Source: Sphingobacteriales bacterium 39-19 (GTDB lineage: Bacteria; Bacteroidota; Bacteroidia; Chitinophagales; Chitinophagaceae). Taken from it: a stretch of DNA of 64,000 bases. The notes under the pieces are model-generated. The model did not search any database and had not been told where the DNA came from. It saw only the letters and a list, made by a program, of their open reading frames with translations. Shown here in pieces: positions 8,855 through 17,576 of the stretch. The stretch spans positions 1 to 64,000 of the forward strand of contig MKTX01000009.1 in NCBI GenBank assembly GCA_001898465.1. Reading direction: 5' to 3'. Numbering within the stretch: position 1 is the first letter of the stretch; each line of letters opens with the position of its first letter. The translations under genes and the position numbers were made by a program.

Positions 8855-8994
8855 GGTACCTATCCCTATGGTTATAGTGTTTCATAGTTGTATTGGTATC
8901 TGGTATTATTGCTTCAAATGTATCTGAATATAGATGCTTCAATTAGATTGGTCATGCATAATTTTTAATAACATTCCTTAGGCAATACAAAGTT

Positions 8995-11943
8995 TTATTC
9001 AATCGTAACTTCGTCCGTAAAAATATGTGTACTTCCTCCTGCTCCTTCGTGCCAGCCTGGTAGTTTACCATATTGCACCGCTTCAATACGTACATATCTT
9101 ACCGGTTGTTTTTTAAATGCGGCTTGTACTGTAATTACTTTCGGTTCCAGGTCTTCAATGGGTATAAAATTTTCTCCGGTATAAAGGGTTGTAAAATTTT
9201 TGCCATCGGCCGAAACAGAGATCACTACTTTTTTAGGTGCCACAATCCATGCCCTTGTATCTTGTAAAAATCGGATAGAAACATTTTCAATCTCTTGTGT
9301 TTTATTAAGATCTATCAAAGCATCCAGGCCATGATGCTGGTAACCCTGCCAGTTTCCACGCCTCCAGTCTGCAGTTCCCTCAATGCCATCTATTAATGCA
9401 TTTATGCCCCCACCATCATATTGTTTACTGTATTGGGTTCGTAAATTTATTCCCCAGTTGTGGGGTAATTTTTTATAAGTGCCTGATTGTACTTTGCTTT
9501 GGTTGCCCACTTTATTTATAGCTACTGCACGAATGGTTGCGTTTTTAGTTATTTCAAAAGGAGTTTTATATAATTTACTATTTGTAGTGGGCATGGTTTC
9601 ATCTACCGTAAAATATATACCTGTTGCCGGTTGCCGGTTAATCATTTTAATTTTTCTTTTACCGGCAAATGAAGGGCGGCCACCATGTAGTATGGGATTT
9701 ATAATAATTTCATTCCCCTCCTTATTGTTTCCTGCTTCTGTAAGATAAGGGTGAGCCGAGAAAAAATTTATAGGTTTGTTGCCCATATTAAATATAAGAG
9801 TACCCCCGTTCATGATGCTGGCATGAGGAATATAACTGCTGTAATTGAAAAAATTATTTCCATTGGCAAGGGGGAGTTGGGCAGATTGTACATAATAGTT
9901 TTCCTTATTAAGGTTATTGGCCACAATTGTAAAATGATTCCCATTTTCTAAACGGAGATTTATTTTGCTAAAAAAGGGAGCGCCGGGAATATACACAGGT
10001 GCCCCTGGGGTAAGCGAATAAAATCCCATTGCAGTTAATACATACCAGGCACTCATTTGGCCACAATCTTCATTGCCTATTAACCCATCGGGACTGTTTT
10101 TGTAAAAATCATTCATTACCCGGTGTAATAATTTTTCAGTTTTATGGCTGCCGGGTGTATAATTGTATAAATAAATGATGTGGTGGCTGGGCTCATTGCC
10201 GTGGGCATATTGGCCAATCAATCCTGTAATATCACTTTGATCCCTGCCTGTAGTTTGGGCTGGAGCTGTAAATAGCCCATCTAAGCGCTGCTCTAATTTT
10301 TTAGCGCCCCCCATCAATTTTAAATAACCGGCAATATCCTGGGGAAAATAAAAGGAGTATTGCCAGCTGTTTGCTTCTGTAAAATTATTATTTACTTCAC
10401 GGGGATCAAAAGGCTCTATCCAGTCGCTATTAGAAATAGGGCGCATGAAACCCGTGTTTTGATCTAAAATATTTTTATAATACTGAGCTCTTTGTATATA
10501 TGTATTGTAATCATCTTTTTTATTAATGGCTTTTGCAAATTGTGCTATGCACCAATCATCGTAGGCATACTCTAAAGTTTTACTTACACTTTCATGTTCG
10601 TCATCGGCTGACACGTAACCATTTTTAATATAAGATGGCAAACCCAGGTGATTCCAGGTAGCGCTTTTCTTCATCGCTTGCAGGGCAAGTTGGGTATCAA
10701 AATCCCGGATGCCTTTCATATAAGCATCTGTAATTACCGACACACTATGATAGCCGATCATGCAATCTGTTTCATTGCCCAGCAACTCCCATACAGGCAA
10801 GCGGCCGCCCTGCTGGTACATGGCTAAGAATGTTTTGATATAATCCAGGGTTCGTTTTTGATCAATAATTGTGTATAGCGGATGTGCCGCACGATAAGTA
10901 TCCCAAAGTGAAAAAACAGAATAATAATCAAAACCATCTGCCGTATGAATTTTATTATCCATACCCCTGTATTGATGGTCTGCATCCATATTGATGGTGG
11001 GTACAATGGCTGTATGGTACAGGGAGGTATAAAAAACCGTTTTCTTTTCTTCATCAGTATCCTGTACATCAATCCTGGCCAATTCTTTATTCCAAATGGT
11101 GGTGGCTAAAGATTTTGTTGCTGTAAAATCCCAGCCGGGTAATTCGGCGGCCAGGTTTTTCTTTGCACCTGTTACGCTTACCGGGGAAAGCGCCACTTTT
11201 GTTTCTACCGTTTTTGAATCATCTGTATTAAAATAGAAACAGGCTTTTATATTTTTACCGGTAATGGTTTCTCCGTTAGATATTTGAATAGGTTGGTCGT
11301 TTTGCCAAACCCCCATTTTTACAATGGGTTTCGAGAATTTAATAACAAAAAATGTTTGCTGATCCTGTGCCCAGGATTTACTTCTTCTAAACCCGCTAAG
11401 GGTAACGCTGTCTTCTAATGTAAGGGAGGCTTCTAAAACTTCATCCCTGTGTTTTAAATCGAGCAGGATATAGTTATCATTTGCCCGGGTATAAATATAT
11501 TGATGATACCCCACCCGGGGGGTTACAGTAAGGTTTACCCGGATATCTTCTTTATCTAATTTTACTGAATAAAAGCCGGGCTGGGCTACTTCATTTTTAT
11601 GGTTGAATGAAGAACCATATTCTTTATTATTGGGCGAAGCGGTTCCGCTCCCGGGAACCAATAAAATATCACAAAGATCGGGTACACCGGTTCCGCTTAA
11701 ATGGGTATGCGAAAAACCATAAATAAAATGATCGTCGTAGTGGTAACCGCCACAGCCATCCCATCCTTCCAGCCGGGTATCGGGGCTAAGTTGTACCATA
11801 CCATGCGGCATTACAGCCCCTGGGTAGGTATGGCCATGGCCGCCGGTACCAATAAAGGGGTTTACATATTTCACATAGTTCTGCTGTGCAAATGCAAAAC
11901 TTATTGAGCAAAACGCTAAAGCGGTAAATGCAATCTTTTTCAT
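8995..11943 (-). CDS. GH92 family alpha-mannosidase with C-terminal F5/8-type domain
   Basis: A 982-residue secreted enzyme; signal peptide about 1-19 (FAFAQ). The start of the mature part, YVNPFIGTGGHGHTYPGA, and later motifs FSHTHLSGTG, YHSVSVITDAY, YAYDDWC, GNEPSHH and GNEDCGQMSAWYV are those of GH92 exo-mannosidases, which need calcium and act with Glu/Asp pairs. The catalytic part ends near residue 730. A chitobiase-like C-terminal segment (IYFTVDETMPTTNS) follows, then a discoidin-like (F5/8 type C) domain to the end. It would trim alpha-linked mannose from glycans in the periplasm or outside. It stands alone, without a SusCD pair in this window. Confidence 0.95.
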   Translation of the reverse strand: MKKIAFTALAFCSISFAFAQQNYVKYVNPFIGTGGHGHTYPGAVMPHGMVQLSPDTRLEGWDGCGGYHYDDHFIYGFSHTHLSGTGVPDLCDILLVPGSGTASPNNKEYGSSFNHKNEVAQPGFYSVKLDKEDIRVNLTVTPRVGYHQYIYTRANDNYILLDLKHRDEVLEASLTLEDSVTLSGFRRSKSWAQDQQTFFVIKFSKPIVKMGVWQNDQPIQISNGETITGKNIKACFYFNTDDSKTVETKVALSPVSVTGAKKNLAAELPGWDFTATKSLATTIWNKELARIDVQDTDEEKKTVFYTSLYHTAIVPTINMDADHQYRGMDNKIHTADGFDYYSVFSLWDTYRAAHPLYTIIDQKRTLDYIKTFLAMYQQGGRLPVWELLGNETDCMIGYHSVSVITDAYMKGIRDFDTQLALQAMKKSATWNHLGLPSYIKNGYVSADDEHESVSKTLEYAYDDWCIAQFAKAINKKDDYNTYIQRAQYYKNILDQNTGFMRPISNSDWIEPFDPREVNNNFTEANSWQYSFYFPQDIAGYLKLMGGAKKLEQRLDGLFTAPAQTTGRDQSDITGLIGQYAHGNEPSHHIIYLYNYTPGSHKTEKLLHRVMNDFYKNSPDGLIGNEDCGQMSAWYVLTAMGFYSLTPGAPVYIPGAPFFSKINLRLENGNHFTIVANNLNKENYYVQSAQLPLANGNNFFNYSSYIPHASIMNGGTLIFNMGNKPINFFSAHPYLTEAGNNKEGNEIIINPILHGGRPSFAGKRKIKMINRQPATGIYFTVDETMPTTNSKLYKTPFEITKNATIRAVAINKVGNQSKVQSGTYKKLPHNWGINLRTQYSKQYDGGGINALIDGIEGTADWRRGNWQGYQHHGLDALIDLNKTQEIENVSIRFLQDTRAWIVAPKKVVISVSADGKNFTTLYTGENFIPIEDLEPKVITVQAAFKKQPVRYVRIEAVQYGKLPGWHEGAGGSTHIFTDEVTIE

Positions 11944-11996
11944 TTTCTATATTGTTTCGCTAAGGTAACATTTATGCGTTGCGATAAGTAAGGGGC

Positions 11997-12021
11997 AAAA
12001 AAAAAGCACCCCTGGGGTGCT
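11997..12021 (-). terminator. Terminator of ssb
   Basis: AGCACCCC-T-GGGGTGCT (12005-12021) is a near-perfect palindrome followed on the minus strand by eight T. It lies 15 bases after the ssb stop codon. Confidence 0.85.
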
Positions 12022-12036
12022 CCTGTTTTTAATTTA

Positions 12037-12474
12037 TTAAAACGGCAGGTCATCGTCGGCTGCCACTGTAGAAGGGGTTGTTTCCGGCTGTGTTCTTACG
12101 GTAGGCGAGGGGGTGCTTCCGGCATGGGATACATTGCCCTGGTTGCTGCCATTAGAATCGGCGCCACCCAATAATTGAATGTTTTGCACACGCATACGTA
12201 AGGTAGCAGCTATCTGCCCGTCTTTATTTGTATAAGCATCGGTATCCGGTGTGCCTTCGGCATATACGGTTTTCCCTTTGGTGAGGTATTGTGCAATGGC
12301 GGTACGGTCAGTCCAGTAAGCACAGTTTACCCAAATGGTACGCTCTTTTAAATTGCCATGAGAATCTTTAAATTTTTCGCTGTGGGCCACATTAAAATTG
12401 ATTACGTTTTTTCCGTTTACTTCTTTTTGAATGCAGTCGGCTCCCAGGTTCCCGATGACTTGTAACTTAATCAT
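12037..12474 (-). CDS. ssb: Single-stranded DNA-binding protein
   Basis: A 145-residue SSB. An N-terminal OB fold (MIKLQVIGNLGADC, NFNVAHSEKF, WVNCAYWTDRTA, YAEGTPDTDAY) covers about residues 1-105. A flexible Ser/Pro/Thr linker and the acidic tip DDDLPF follow; the tip binds partner repair and replication proteins. It coats single-stranded DNA in replication and repair. It is the only gene between the terminator at 12 kb and the S24 repressor upstream, with a gap of 75 bases. Since a LexA-like repressor gene lies next to it, damage control is plausible. It appears to be host, not prophage, as it lies outside the phage end repeats. Confidence 0.93.
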   Translation of the reverse strand: MIKLQVIGNLGADCIQKEVNGKNVINFNVAHSEKFKDSHGNLKERTIWVNCAYWTDRTAIAQYLTKGKTVYAEGTPDTDAYTNKDGQIAATLRMRVQNIQLLGGADSNGSNQGNVSHAGSTPSPTVRTQPETTPSTVAADDDLPF

Positions 12475-12549
12475 AATTGTAATTTTTAAATGTTATGAAT
12501 CGATGTATCTGTTTGCTAAAATTAGTGAATAAGGTTTTTGAACGGGGTA

Positions 12550-13302
12550 TTAATTCATTTTCTTTTTTAAAGTTGTTACCTGGTTATGTAAATTATTTAC
12601 AAGGCTGGCTAAGCTATTCACATCCCAGCGTTGTTGGGTAGGTACCTTGCCAATAACAACCTGTGCCTGCCAAAGTTCTACAATATCTTCAGTATTTATT
12701 TGATAGGGCTGGTAACTGGGATTATCACTTACCAATGTAACTTTTGCTTTGGACCGGTTATTTTTTACGATGCGTTTATATACAATTCCTTCATTGCGGC
12801 TTACTACAATATAAGCCATATCATTTTTTACATCCTCAATACCGTTTATTTTTTCACCTACTATAACGCTACCGCTGGGGGTTGGCATCATACTGTCTCC
12901 CACAATTTCAAATGCCCGGTAATGGCCACCACTTAGCATGGGTAGGGTAAAGGTATTCAGCTCATCAATAAATTCACTATCGGCATAACTGGTTAAATAA
13001 CCTGCAGCTGCTTTTACAGGAACAAAGTGGATGAGATTTCTATCGGCCGTAGCCATCTTTTGTTGCCTGCGTTTTTGCAGGTAACTGCCTCCCTGGTTGT
13101 TTAAATCTTTTAGTAAAAGTTCATCCAGCGTAAGCTTAAACATATCGGCGATTATTTCAAGCACATCTAAGCGGGGGTCTGCTCTTTCTTCTTCATAAGC
13201 GCCTACCAGGGATCGCTTAATGCCTAATCTTTGTGCAAATTCTTCTTGTGTCCATCCACGCAATTTGCGCAGGTATTTTAAATTTAAACCAGCTTGTGAC
13301 AT
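12550..13302 (-). CDS. XRE/S24-type repressor (LexA/CI-like)
   Basis: A protein of about 250 residues with an N-terminal helix-turn-helix (LRKLRGWTQEEFAQRLG, YEEERADPRLD) and a C-terminal S24 peptidase domain with the Ser nucleophile in GDSMMPT and the Lys in VYKRIV. These are the two residues used for RecA-stimulated self-cleavage. I choose ATG 13302 (MSQAGLN); the longer reading from a GTG at 13323 would begin inside the -7 box. A C-terminal helix (LVNNLHNQVTTLKKK) may aid dimerisation. It probably controls itself through the operator at its start, and perhaps a damage response. It is just outside the prophage left end. Confidence 0.88.
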   Translation of the reverse strand: MSQAGLNLKYLRKLRGWTQEEFAQRLGIKRSLVGAYEEERADPRLDVLEIIADMFKLTLDELLLKDLNNQGGSYLQKRRQQKMATADRNLIHFVPVKAAAGYLTSYADSEFIDELNTFTLPMLSGGHYRAFEIVGDSMMPTPSGSVIVGEKINGIEDVKNDMAYIVVSRNEGIVYKRIVKNNRSKAKVTLVSDNPSYQPYQINTEDIVELWQAQVVIGKVPTQQRWDVNSLASLVNNLHNQVTTLKKKMN

Positions 13303-13307
13303 AACGG

Positions 13308-13330
13308 CTAATTTGATTAGCACAAATATA
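13308..13330 (-). promoter_or_regulatory. Promoter and operator of the S24 repressor
   Basis: On the minus strand TATATTTG (13330-13323) matches the TAnnTTTG -7 box. CTAAT-TTG-ATTAG (13308-13320) is a 5+5 inverted repeat where transcription should begin, six bases before the ATG. This layout suggests self-repression. Confidence 0.6.
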
Positions 13331-13402
13331 CTAATAAATTTAGTTTAAAAAAATATTTTTTCTGCACTGGCCGGCTTCTTTTTCAATATAAAACCGCAAA
13401 AA

Positions 13403-13436
13403 CCACCCGTGATACAAAATAATTCCAAACGTGATA
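13403..13436 (+). promoter_or_regulatory. Left-end transposase-binding repeats of the prophage
   Basis: CCACCCGTGATA (13403-13414) and CCAAACGTGATA (13425-13436) are direct repeats spaced 22 bp, two helical turns. The first is preceded by AAAA, as is the right-end copy. Matching inverted copies at 51.8 kb identify them as likely MuA-type binding sites (L1, L2). Confidence 0.65.
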
Positions 13437-13451
13437 TTTTCCCTATTGCGA

Positions 13452-14282
13452 TTAAACGGTAGTTGTATAGCCTTTAAACACCATTATATCAGTATATGTG
13501 CTATTGTAATTCATCGTATTCTTTGTGGTCGAAATTACTGCATTTTTAAAGGGATTGCTATAATCCGTATAAGTTCCCATCCATTCGCAAAGCTCTAAAA
13601 TATGCGATTTGTTACTAGTGAAATAAAAGTACTGTTTACTGTTCAAAGTAGTAAGTACATCAAGGTAATCCGCTAGCTTCCAATAGCCTGTATACGTGCC
13701 TACTTCCGTACTCAGGTAAGGTGGATCAACAATAAACAAAACATTCTGCTTTTTCTCGAATTTCTTAAACAGCTCCCGGTAACTCATCCGAACCACTTCA
13801 AGGCCATCAAGATACCCACTGGCATCGTAATCGCTCAATCGCACACAATTGTAAAATGACGATTTGGCCATATCCTCGAAGCAAGTGGCATAATTCATTG
13901 AAAATAGCAGGCTGCTGCTAATGGTTATATAATCAACAAAGCCGGTTTCTTTACTTATACGATCTAGTATTTCATTCTTAAGCGCTTGATCCAGGCGCTT
14001 GTCTTTTGGCATTTCTCCTATCATTGAACGAATATCCATCAACAGCTGATTAGTGGCTGGAATAGCCTCAATTCGCTGCTTGTAATTATCAAAATCGTTA
14101 TAGATAACTCTGGCTTTCGGATGCGTGTCCTTAACTGCACGACTCAGCAAACCTGATCCGCCGAATAGATCAACATAAGTTGCATCAGTAGGGCAGGTCA
14201 TTAAATACTCTTTAAACTTGTTTAAAAACTTTCTTTTTTGCCCCATAAATGGCAATGGAGCTTGATTGTACTTTTTTTTCAT
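13452..14282 (-). CDS. DNA adenine N6-methyltransferase (D12/Dam class)
   Basis: A 276-residue class-alpha methylase: LPFMGQKRKFL (motif X) near the start, YVDLFGGSGLLSRAV (SAM-binding motif I, about residue 38) and FIVDPPYLST (catalytic DPPY motif IV, about residue 185). It would methylate adenine in a site not deducible here, and could shield phage DNA or regulate promoters. It is the last prophage gene before the left end, the position where Mu itself carries its mom modification gene. A 195-base gap with strong hairpins separates it from the glycosidase gene upstream. Confidence 0.9.
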   Translation of the reverse strand: MKKKYNQAPLPFMGQKRKFLNKFKEYLMTCPTDATYVDLFGGSGLLSRAVKDTHPKARVIYNDFDNYKQRIEAIPATNQLLMDIRSMIGEMPKDKRLDQALKNEILDRISKETGFVDYITISSSLLFSMNYATCFEDMAKSSFYNCVRLSDYDASGYLDGLEVVRMSYRELFKKFEKKQNVLFIVDPPYLSTEVGTYTGYWKLADYLDVLTTLNSKQYFYFTSNKSHILELCEWMGTYTDYSNPFKNAVISTTKNTMNYNSTYTDIMVFKGYTTTV

Positions 14283-14319
14283 TTCTATGCTTTACATTTG
14301 TTTTACTCTCAAAATAAAT

Positions 14320-14372
14320 AGGTGCACACACACCATCAAAGGCATTGCCTTCGGCTTGGTGTGTGTGCACCT
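14320..14372. terminator. Long nested hairpin, probable terminator or regulatory structure
   Basis: AGGTGCACACACACCA (14320-14335) and its exact complement (14357-14372) form a 16-bp stem. The 21-base loop itself holds AAGGC-ATT-GCCTT. A second hairpin with TGTAGG/CCTACA arms (14380-14399) and a third GGAG.GCA/TGC.CTCC (about 14411-14432) lie beside it. There is no long T run on either side, only T-rich bases. It sits between the glycosidase and adenine methylase genes and likely ends or modulates the late transcript. Confidence 0.55.
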
Positions 14373-14477
14373 TTATTATTGTAGGGTTGAGAGCCTACAG
14401 TAAAGTCGGAGGCATTTTTTTTGCGCTCCATAAAATACCAGGTATAGATATACCCGGCCTACTTAAACCCAAACAAA

Positions 14478-16571
14478 CTAGTTTATTAAAAAATAGTTCT
14501 TTCCAACACCCGCAAACCCTCCACTATATAAGATGATCTGAGGGCTTTCCGTAGCAATTAAGTCTAAGGTCCCGGCCCCGGAGATCGAATTACCTGTTGT
14601 TGTATTATTTAGTGTAATTACCTCATACGATGTGCTGGCCGCAAATGGTAGCCTTACAGCTGCTGTACTTCCATTGCTCGTGGCTCGCCAATACACCAGG
14701 GCCTTCTTACTTGCGTCAGTTGCTAATTCATACTTGTGCAGGTAGGTAGAGCCATTATGAACGGCTCCTGTAAAAACATAGCCGCTAAGGCTGCCCTTTA
14801 GTGCCTCAGTATAGTAATATGCCAGGCGTGGAATATAGAGCGGCTTCCAGGCGATCACCGTATCAAAACGAAGCAAGCCTGCACTATTGAAAGTACCACA
14901 GGTTGTACCCGATTTGTACTGATCCGCCAGCCAGTATATGAATAGCTTAGTTCCTGTGCTGGCATGTAGCAATAAATTTCGTACCGTCCATTCAGCTTGA
15001 ATCTGTTCTTCTGTCTTACCCGCAAATGCTTTAATAGCCATAAATGAACCTCCCCATTTTGTACCAGATGGACACGAGCCAGACGTGATCACTTGATCTT
15101 CCGGGTAACAATCAAAACCCGACTCTGTATTCCAAAGTGGCACACCCATGATTGCGGCATAGTACCTGGCAGTATCTAATTTACTTTTAAGATTGTAAAT
15201 AGTGTCCTCCGGCGCTACAGCTTCACCGGCGCCAGTAAATTGTAATTCAAACGTGCCAGGGTAAGCATGAACCGAAAACACGTCTAAAGGGAATTTTTTA
15301 TACCCTGCTGGTCGATTGAACTTCCACCAAAGGATCATGCTTTCAATATACCGAGGGCTTATGTACGCTAATGCAGGGCTTACTAATTTTATACCCGTAC
15401 CCGCAACCCCAACGCTATCTCCAGCAAATGTTACCGTCCCTCCATGCCCATCATAATAGCAGCTGATCATGGCGGCCAGCTGCTCAGGGTACATATAACC
15501 GGCGGCTTTAAAAGAGCCGTCTTTCTCGTTATCAGGCTCAATGTATTTAAGACCTAATTGCTTATGCGCTTTCGCTAAAGCTCTCAGCGTCCAAGCTGCC
15601 TGTGCATAGCTGGCCGGATTGGATGCAATCTCATTGAATGTAAGAATGCCACCATATCGTTGGCCGTTGGCGCTATCACCTAATGCTGTGTTGATCGGCT
15701 TTTGACTGGCCCAATCGCCGCCGCTGTTATTACCGGGAGTAACCATTCCGGCACTTACCATGCTACCCATAGCATAATATAAATCGGTACCACTTCCAAC
15801 AATTCTATTAACGAACATTTCTTCTACTTCACCCGCTGTTCCGGATGGATGAATAAGCGTACCATCTGCATGCGTTATGTAAGTAGCGGCTGCAAAATGC
15901 CTGGCGCCTGCAACAATATGCTCATCGTAATTTGTACCGTTTGAGCTTTGCCCCATTTGAAACACCATATTCACGGCAGCCACACTGTCAAACTTCATTT
16001 TTGAAGCCGATAAATTAACTGTCTGCTCAATATAGTTTTGTAATTTATATCCGTAAATTTTTATTTCTTTAATGATGCCAAAACCCTCGCCAACGGTTAG
16101 CTGCAGCCATTGAGTTGTGTCGCTGCTTGAAAAACTATACCATTGCTGGCTCAGCGTTCCATTGTCAACGATCTGCCCAATAGGGTTATTGAAATTAAAC
16201 GGCAATCCTGATTTTATACGCAGTGTATCGTTACTATTTCCATTTGGTTGCACAAATATTTGAACGCTGCTTATTTTAAAAGTGCCATTCAACTCAAACT
16301 CATAATGAATGCCCGAGGGCGGTAAAGCACTGGTTCGGTATGCACCCGTGTAGCTGTTGTATTGAAGTATAACCGAAGTATTTTTATTAAACATGCTCAG
16401 GCTCTCCCACCAGTCATTAGAATTAGCAGGAGTTGTTAATGCTTGCTCATCTATAAATGCTTTTTCGTTTCCCGTTTGGGTTGCGTTATAAATCTTTCGT
16501 ATTGGTATAAGCGTTTGCGCACTTAACATAAAACCAATCATGCAGCATAGTGCTGTCAATTTCATCTTCAT
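14478..16571 (-). CDS. Secreted clan GH-A-like glycoside hydrolase carried by the prophage
   Basis: A 697-residue protein with a signal peptide (1-19, ending LSAQ). A discoidin-like sugar-binding region (about 75-185, QQWYSFSSSDTTQWLQLTV) precedes a probable (beta/alpha)8 domain (190-600). IEPDNE puts a Glu near 349 and WNTESGFD a Glu near 483, the spacing and context of the acid/base and nucleophile of clan GH-A. A beta-sandwich tail closes it. Substrate unknown. Its start overlaps the esterase stop by four bases. It lies where phage fibres or spikes are encoded, but the signal peptide argues for export from the lysogen rather than a virion part; a capsule depolymerase is also possible. Confidence 0.65.
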   Translation of the reverse strand: MKMKLTALCCMIGFMLSAQTLIPIRKIYNATQTGNEKAFIDEQALTTPANSNDWWESLSMFNKNTSVILQYNSYTGAYRTSALPPSGIHYEFELNGTFKISSVQIFVQPNGNSNDTLRIKSGLPFNFNNPIGQIVDNGTLSQQWYSFSSSDTTQWLQLTVGEGFGIIKEIKIYGYKLQNYIEQTVNLSASKMKFDSVAAVNMVFQMGQSSNGTNYDEHIVAGARHFAAATYITHADGTLIHPSGTAGEVEEMFVNRIVGSGTDLYYAMGSMVSAGMVTPGNNSGGDWASQKPINTALGDSANGQRYGGILTFNEIASNPASYAQAAWTLRALAKAHKQLGLKYIEPDNEKDGSFKAAGYMYPEQLAAMISCYYDGHGGTVTFAGDSVGVAGTGIKLVSPALAYISPRYIESMILWWKFNRPAGYKKFPLDVFSVHAYPGTFELQFTGAGEAVAPEDTIYNLKSKLDTARYYAAIMGVPLWNTESGFDCYPEDQVITSGSCPSGTKWGGSFMAIKAFAGKTEEQIQAEWTVRNLLLHASTGTKLFIYWLADQYKSGTTCGTFNSAGLLRFDTVIAWKPLYIPRLAYYYTEALKGSLSGYVFTGAVHNGSTYLHKYELATDASKKALVYWRATSNGSTAAVRLPFAASTSYEVITLNNTTTGNSISGAGTLDLIATESPQIILYSGGFAGVGKNYFLIN

Positions 16572-17572
16572 AATAATATTTTTATTGTCCTTAATTCAGT
16601 TTTTAAAATAAATAGCCCGTTCGAGCGAACATCAATGTAGTTATAGCCTAACTTCAATCGTCCTGCACATACCCGTTGCCCCAGTATATTAAAAACAGCA
16701 TAGTCTCCCAATCGGTTGGCTTTAAATTTTATTGTTGTACCGTTTATTTGTAACTCATTTTGTGGACCAGGAGAATTTACCGGGGGTAAGCTCAACACCG
16801 GTTCTACAATTACACTCAGCATCCATTCGTATATATTCAGAAATTGCCCGTTAATATTTTCTTTGTATTGAGGATCATAGAGGCTGTTCCAATTGCCATG
16901 GCCACTCGGTAAACGTGTCCATTTACCGCCGCATGCATTTATGAATGTCTCGGTGTATTGGTATGGGCAAGTAGCATCTTGCAAGCCATGAAACGCCCAG
17001 GTTGGCTTTCCTGTCCAATATGCATAACCGGAGCTGTTACCGGCACCTGCAGCACTCATAGGCACGATGCCTGCCACTTGTGCAGCCCATTCAGGGCTTG
17101 TGGTTACAGCCTGCAGTATCATACCTGCGCCCGCACTAAGGCCGGTGAAAAATATTGCATTCCTTTTAATGCGTGGCGCCATGATCGGATCATGCTGAAG
17201 TACATAAAATACATCAGATGGCTCAGTACTCCATCCTGGGTTTTGTATGGCAATGGATATAAATTCCATTGGCTGGCCGCTGACCGGATTATTGAATTTT
17301 AAATTATTACCAGTAGAGATCAACCAGGGCAGGCCATGTGCCATTAATTTATTCAAATCATTCTCTGTACTTCCGGCTTCGCCTGCGCCATGAAAAAATA
17401 CAATAACAGGATGCACACCCTCAGTTGGTGGAATGCGGTACAGCCCCCACTTAGTATGACCCCATTGATCGGTAATAAATTGATGCTTCACCTGCCGCCC
17501 CAGGCTATCGCCTTCACTTGCCAGGCAACAAAAACTTAAGAATATAAGTATGTAGCTAAAAATTATTTTCAT
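16568..17572 (-). CDS. Secreted alpha/beta-hydrolase esterase with T9SS-like C-terminus
   Basis: A 334-residue protein: signal peptide (1-18), then an alpha/beta hydrolase of the feruloyl-esterase/PHB-depolymerase kind with FFHGAGE (oxyanion region), GLSAGAG (Ser near 146), GLQDATCPY (Asp) and SGHGNW (His). The last 75 residues (NEL.INGTTIKF ... FNILGQRV ... GYNYIDV) look like a type IX secretion sorting domain. It should leave through T9SS and attach at or leave the cell surface. It may deacylate polysaccharide. It lies 4 bases after the YadA-repeat gene stop and overlaps the glycosidase gene, so all three share one transcript. Confidence 0.72.
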   Translation of the reverse strand: MKIIFSYILIFLSFCCLASEGDSLGRQVKHQFITDQWGHTKWGLYRIPPTEGVHPVIVFFHGAGEAGSTENDLNKLMAHGLPWLISTGNNLKFNNPVSGQPMEFISIAIQNPGWSTEPSDVFYVLQHDPIMAPRIKRNAIFFTGLSAGAGMILQAVTTSPEWAAQVAGIVPMSAAGAGNSSGYAYWTGKPTWAFHGLQDATCPYQYTETFINACGGKWTRLPSGHGNWNSLYDPQYKENINGQFLNIYEWMLSVIVEPVLSLPPVNSPGPQNELQINGTTIKFKANRLGDYAVFNILGQRVCAGRLKLGYNYIDVRSNGLFILKTELRTIKILL

Positions 17573-17576
17573 AGAA

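Noticed and set aside
8850..8870. CATAGGG/CCCTATG hairpin at the XRE stop codon as a terminator
   Set aside because: The stem is only seven pairs and no T run follows, so a terminator call is not supported.
8718..8942. 74-codon minus-strand frame over the XRE gene
   Set aside because: Low-complexity, Tyr/His-rich text without start context; antisense shadow of the regulator's AT-rich end.
13303..13323. GTG start extending the S24 repressor by seven residues
   Set aside because: The codon lies within the -7 box TATATTTG; the ATG at 13302 directly precedes the helix-turn-helix region.
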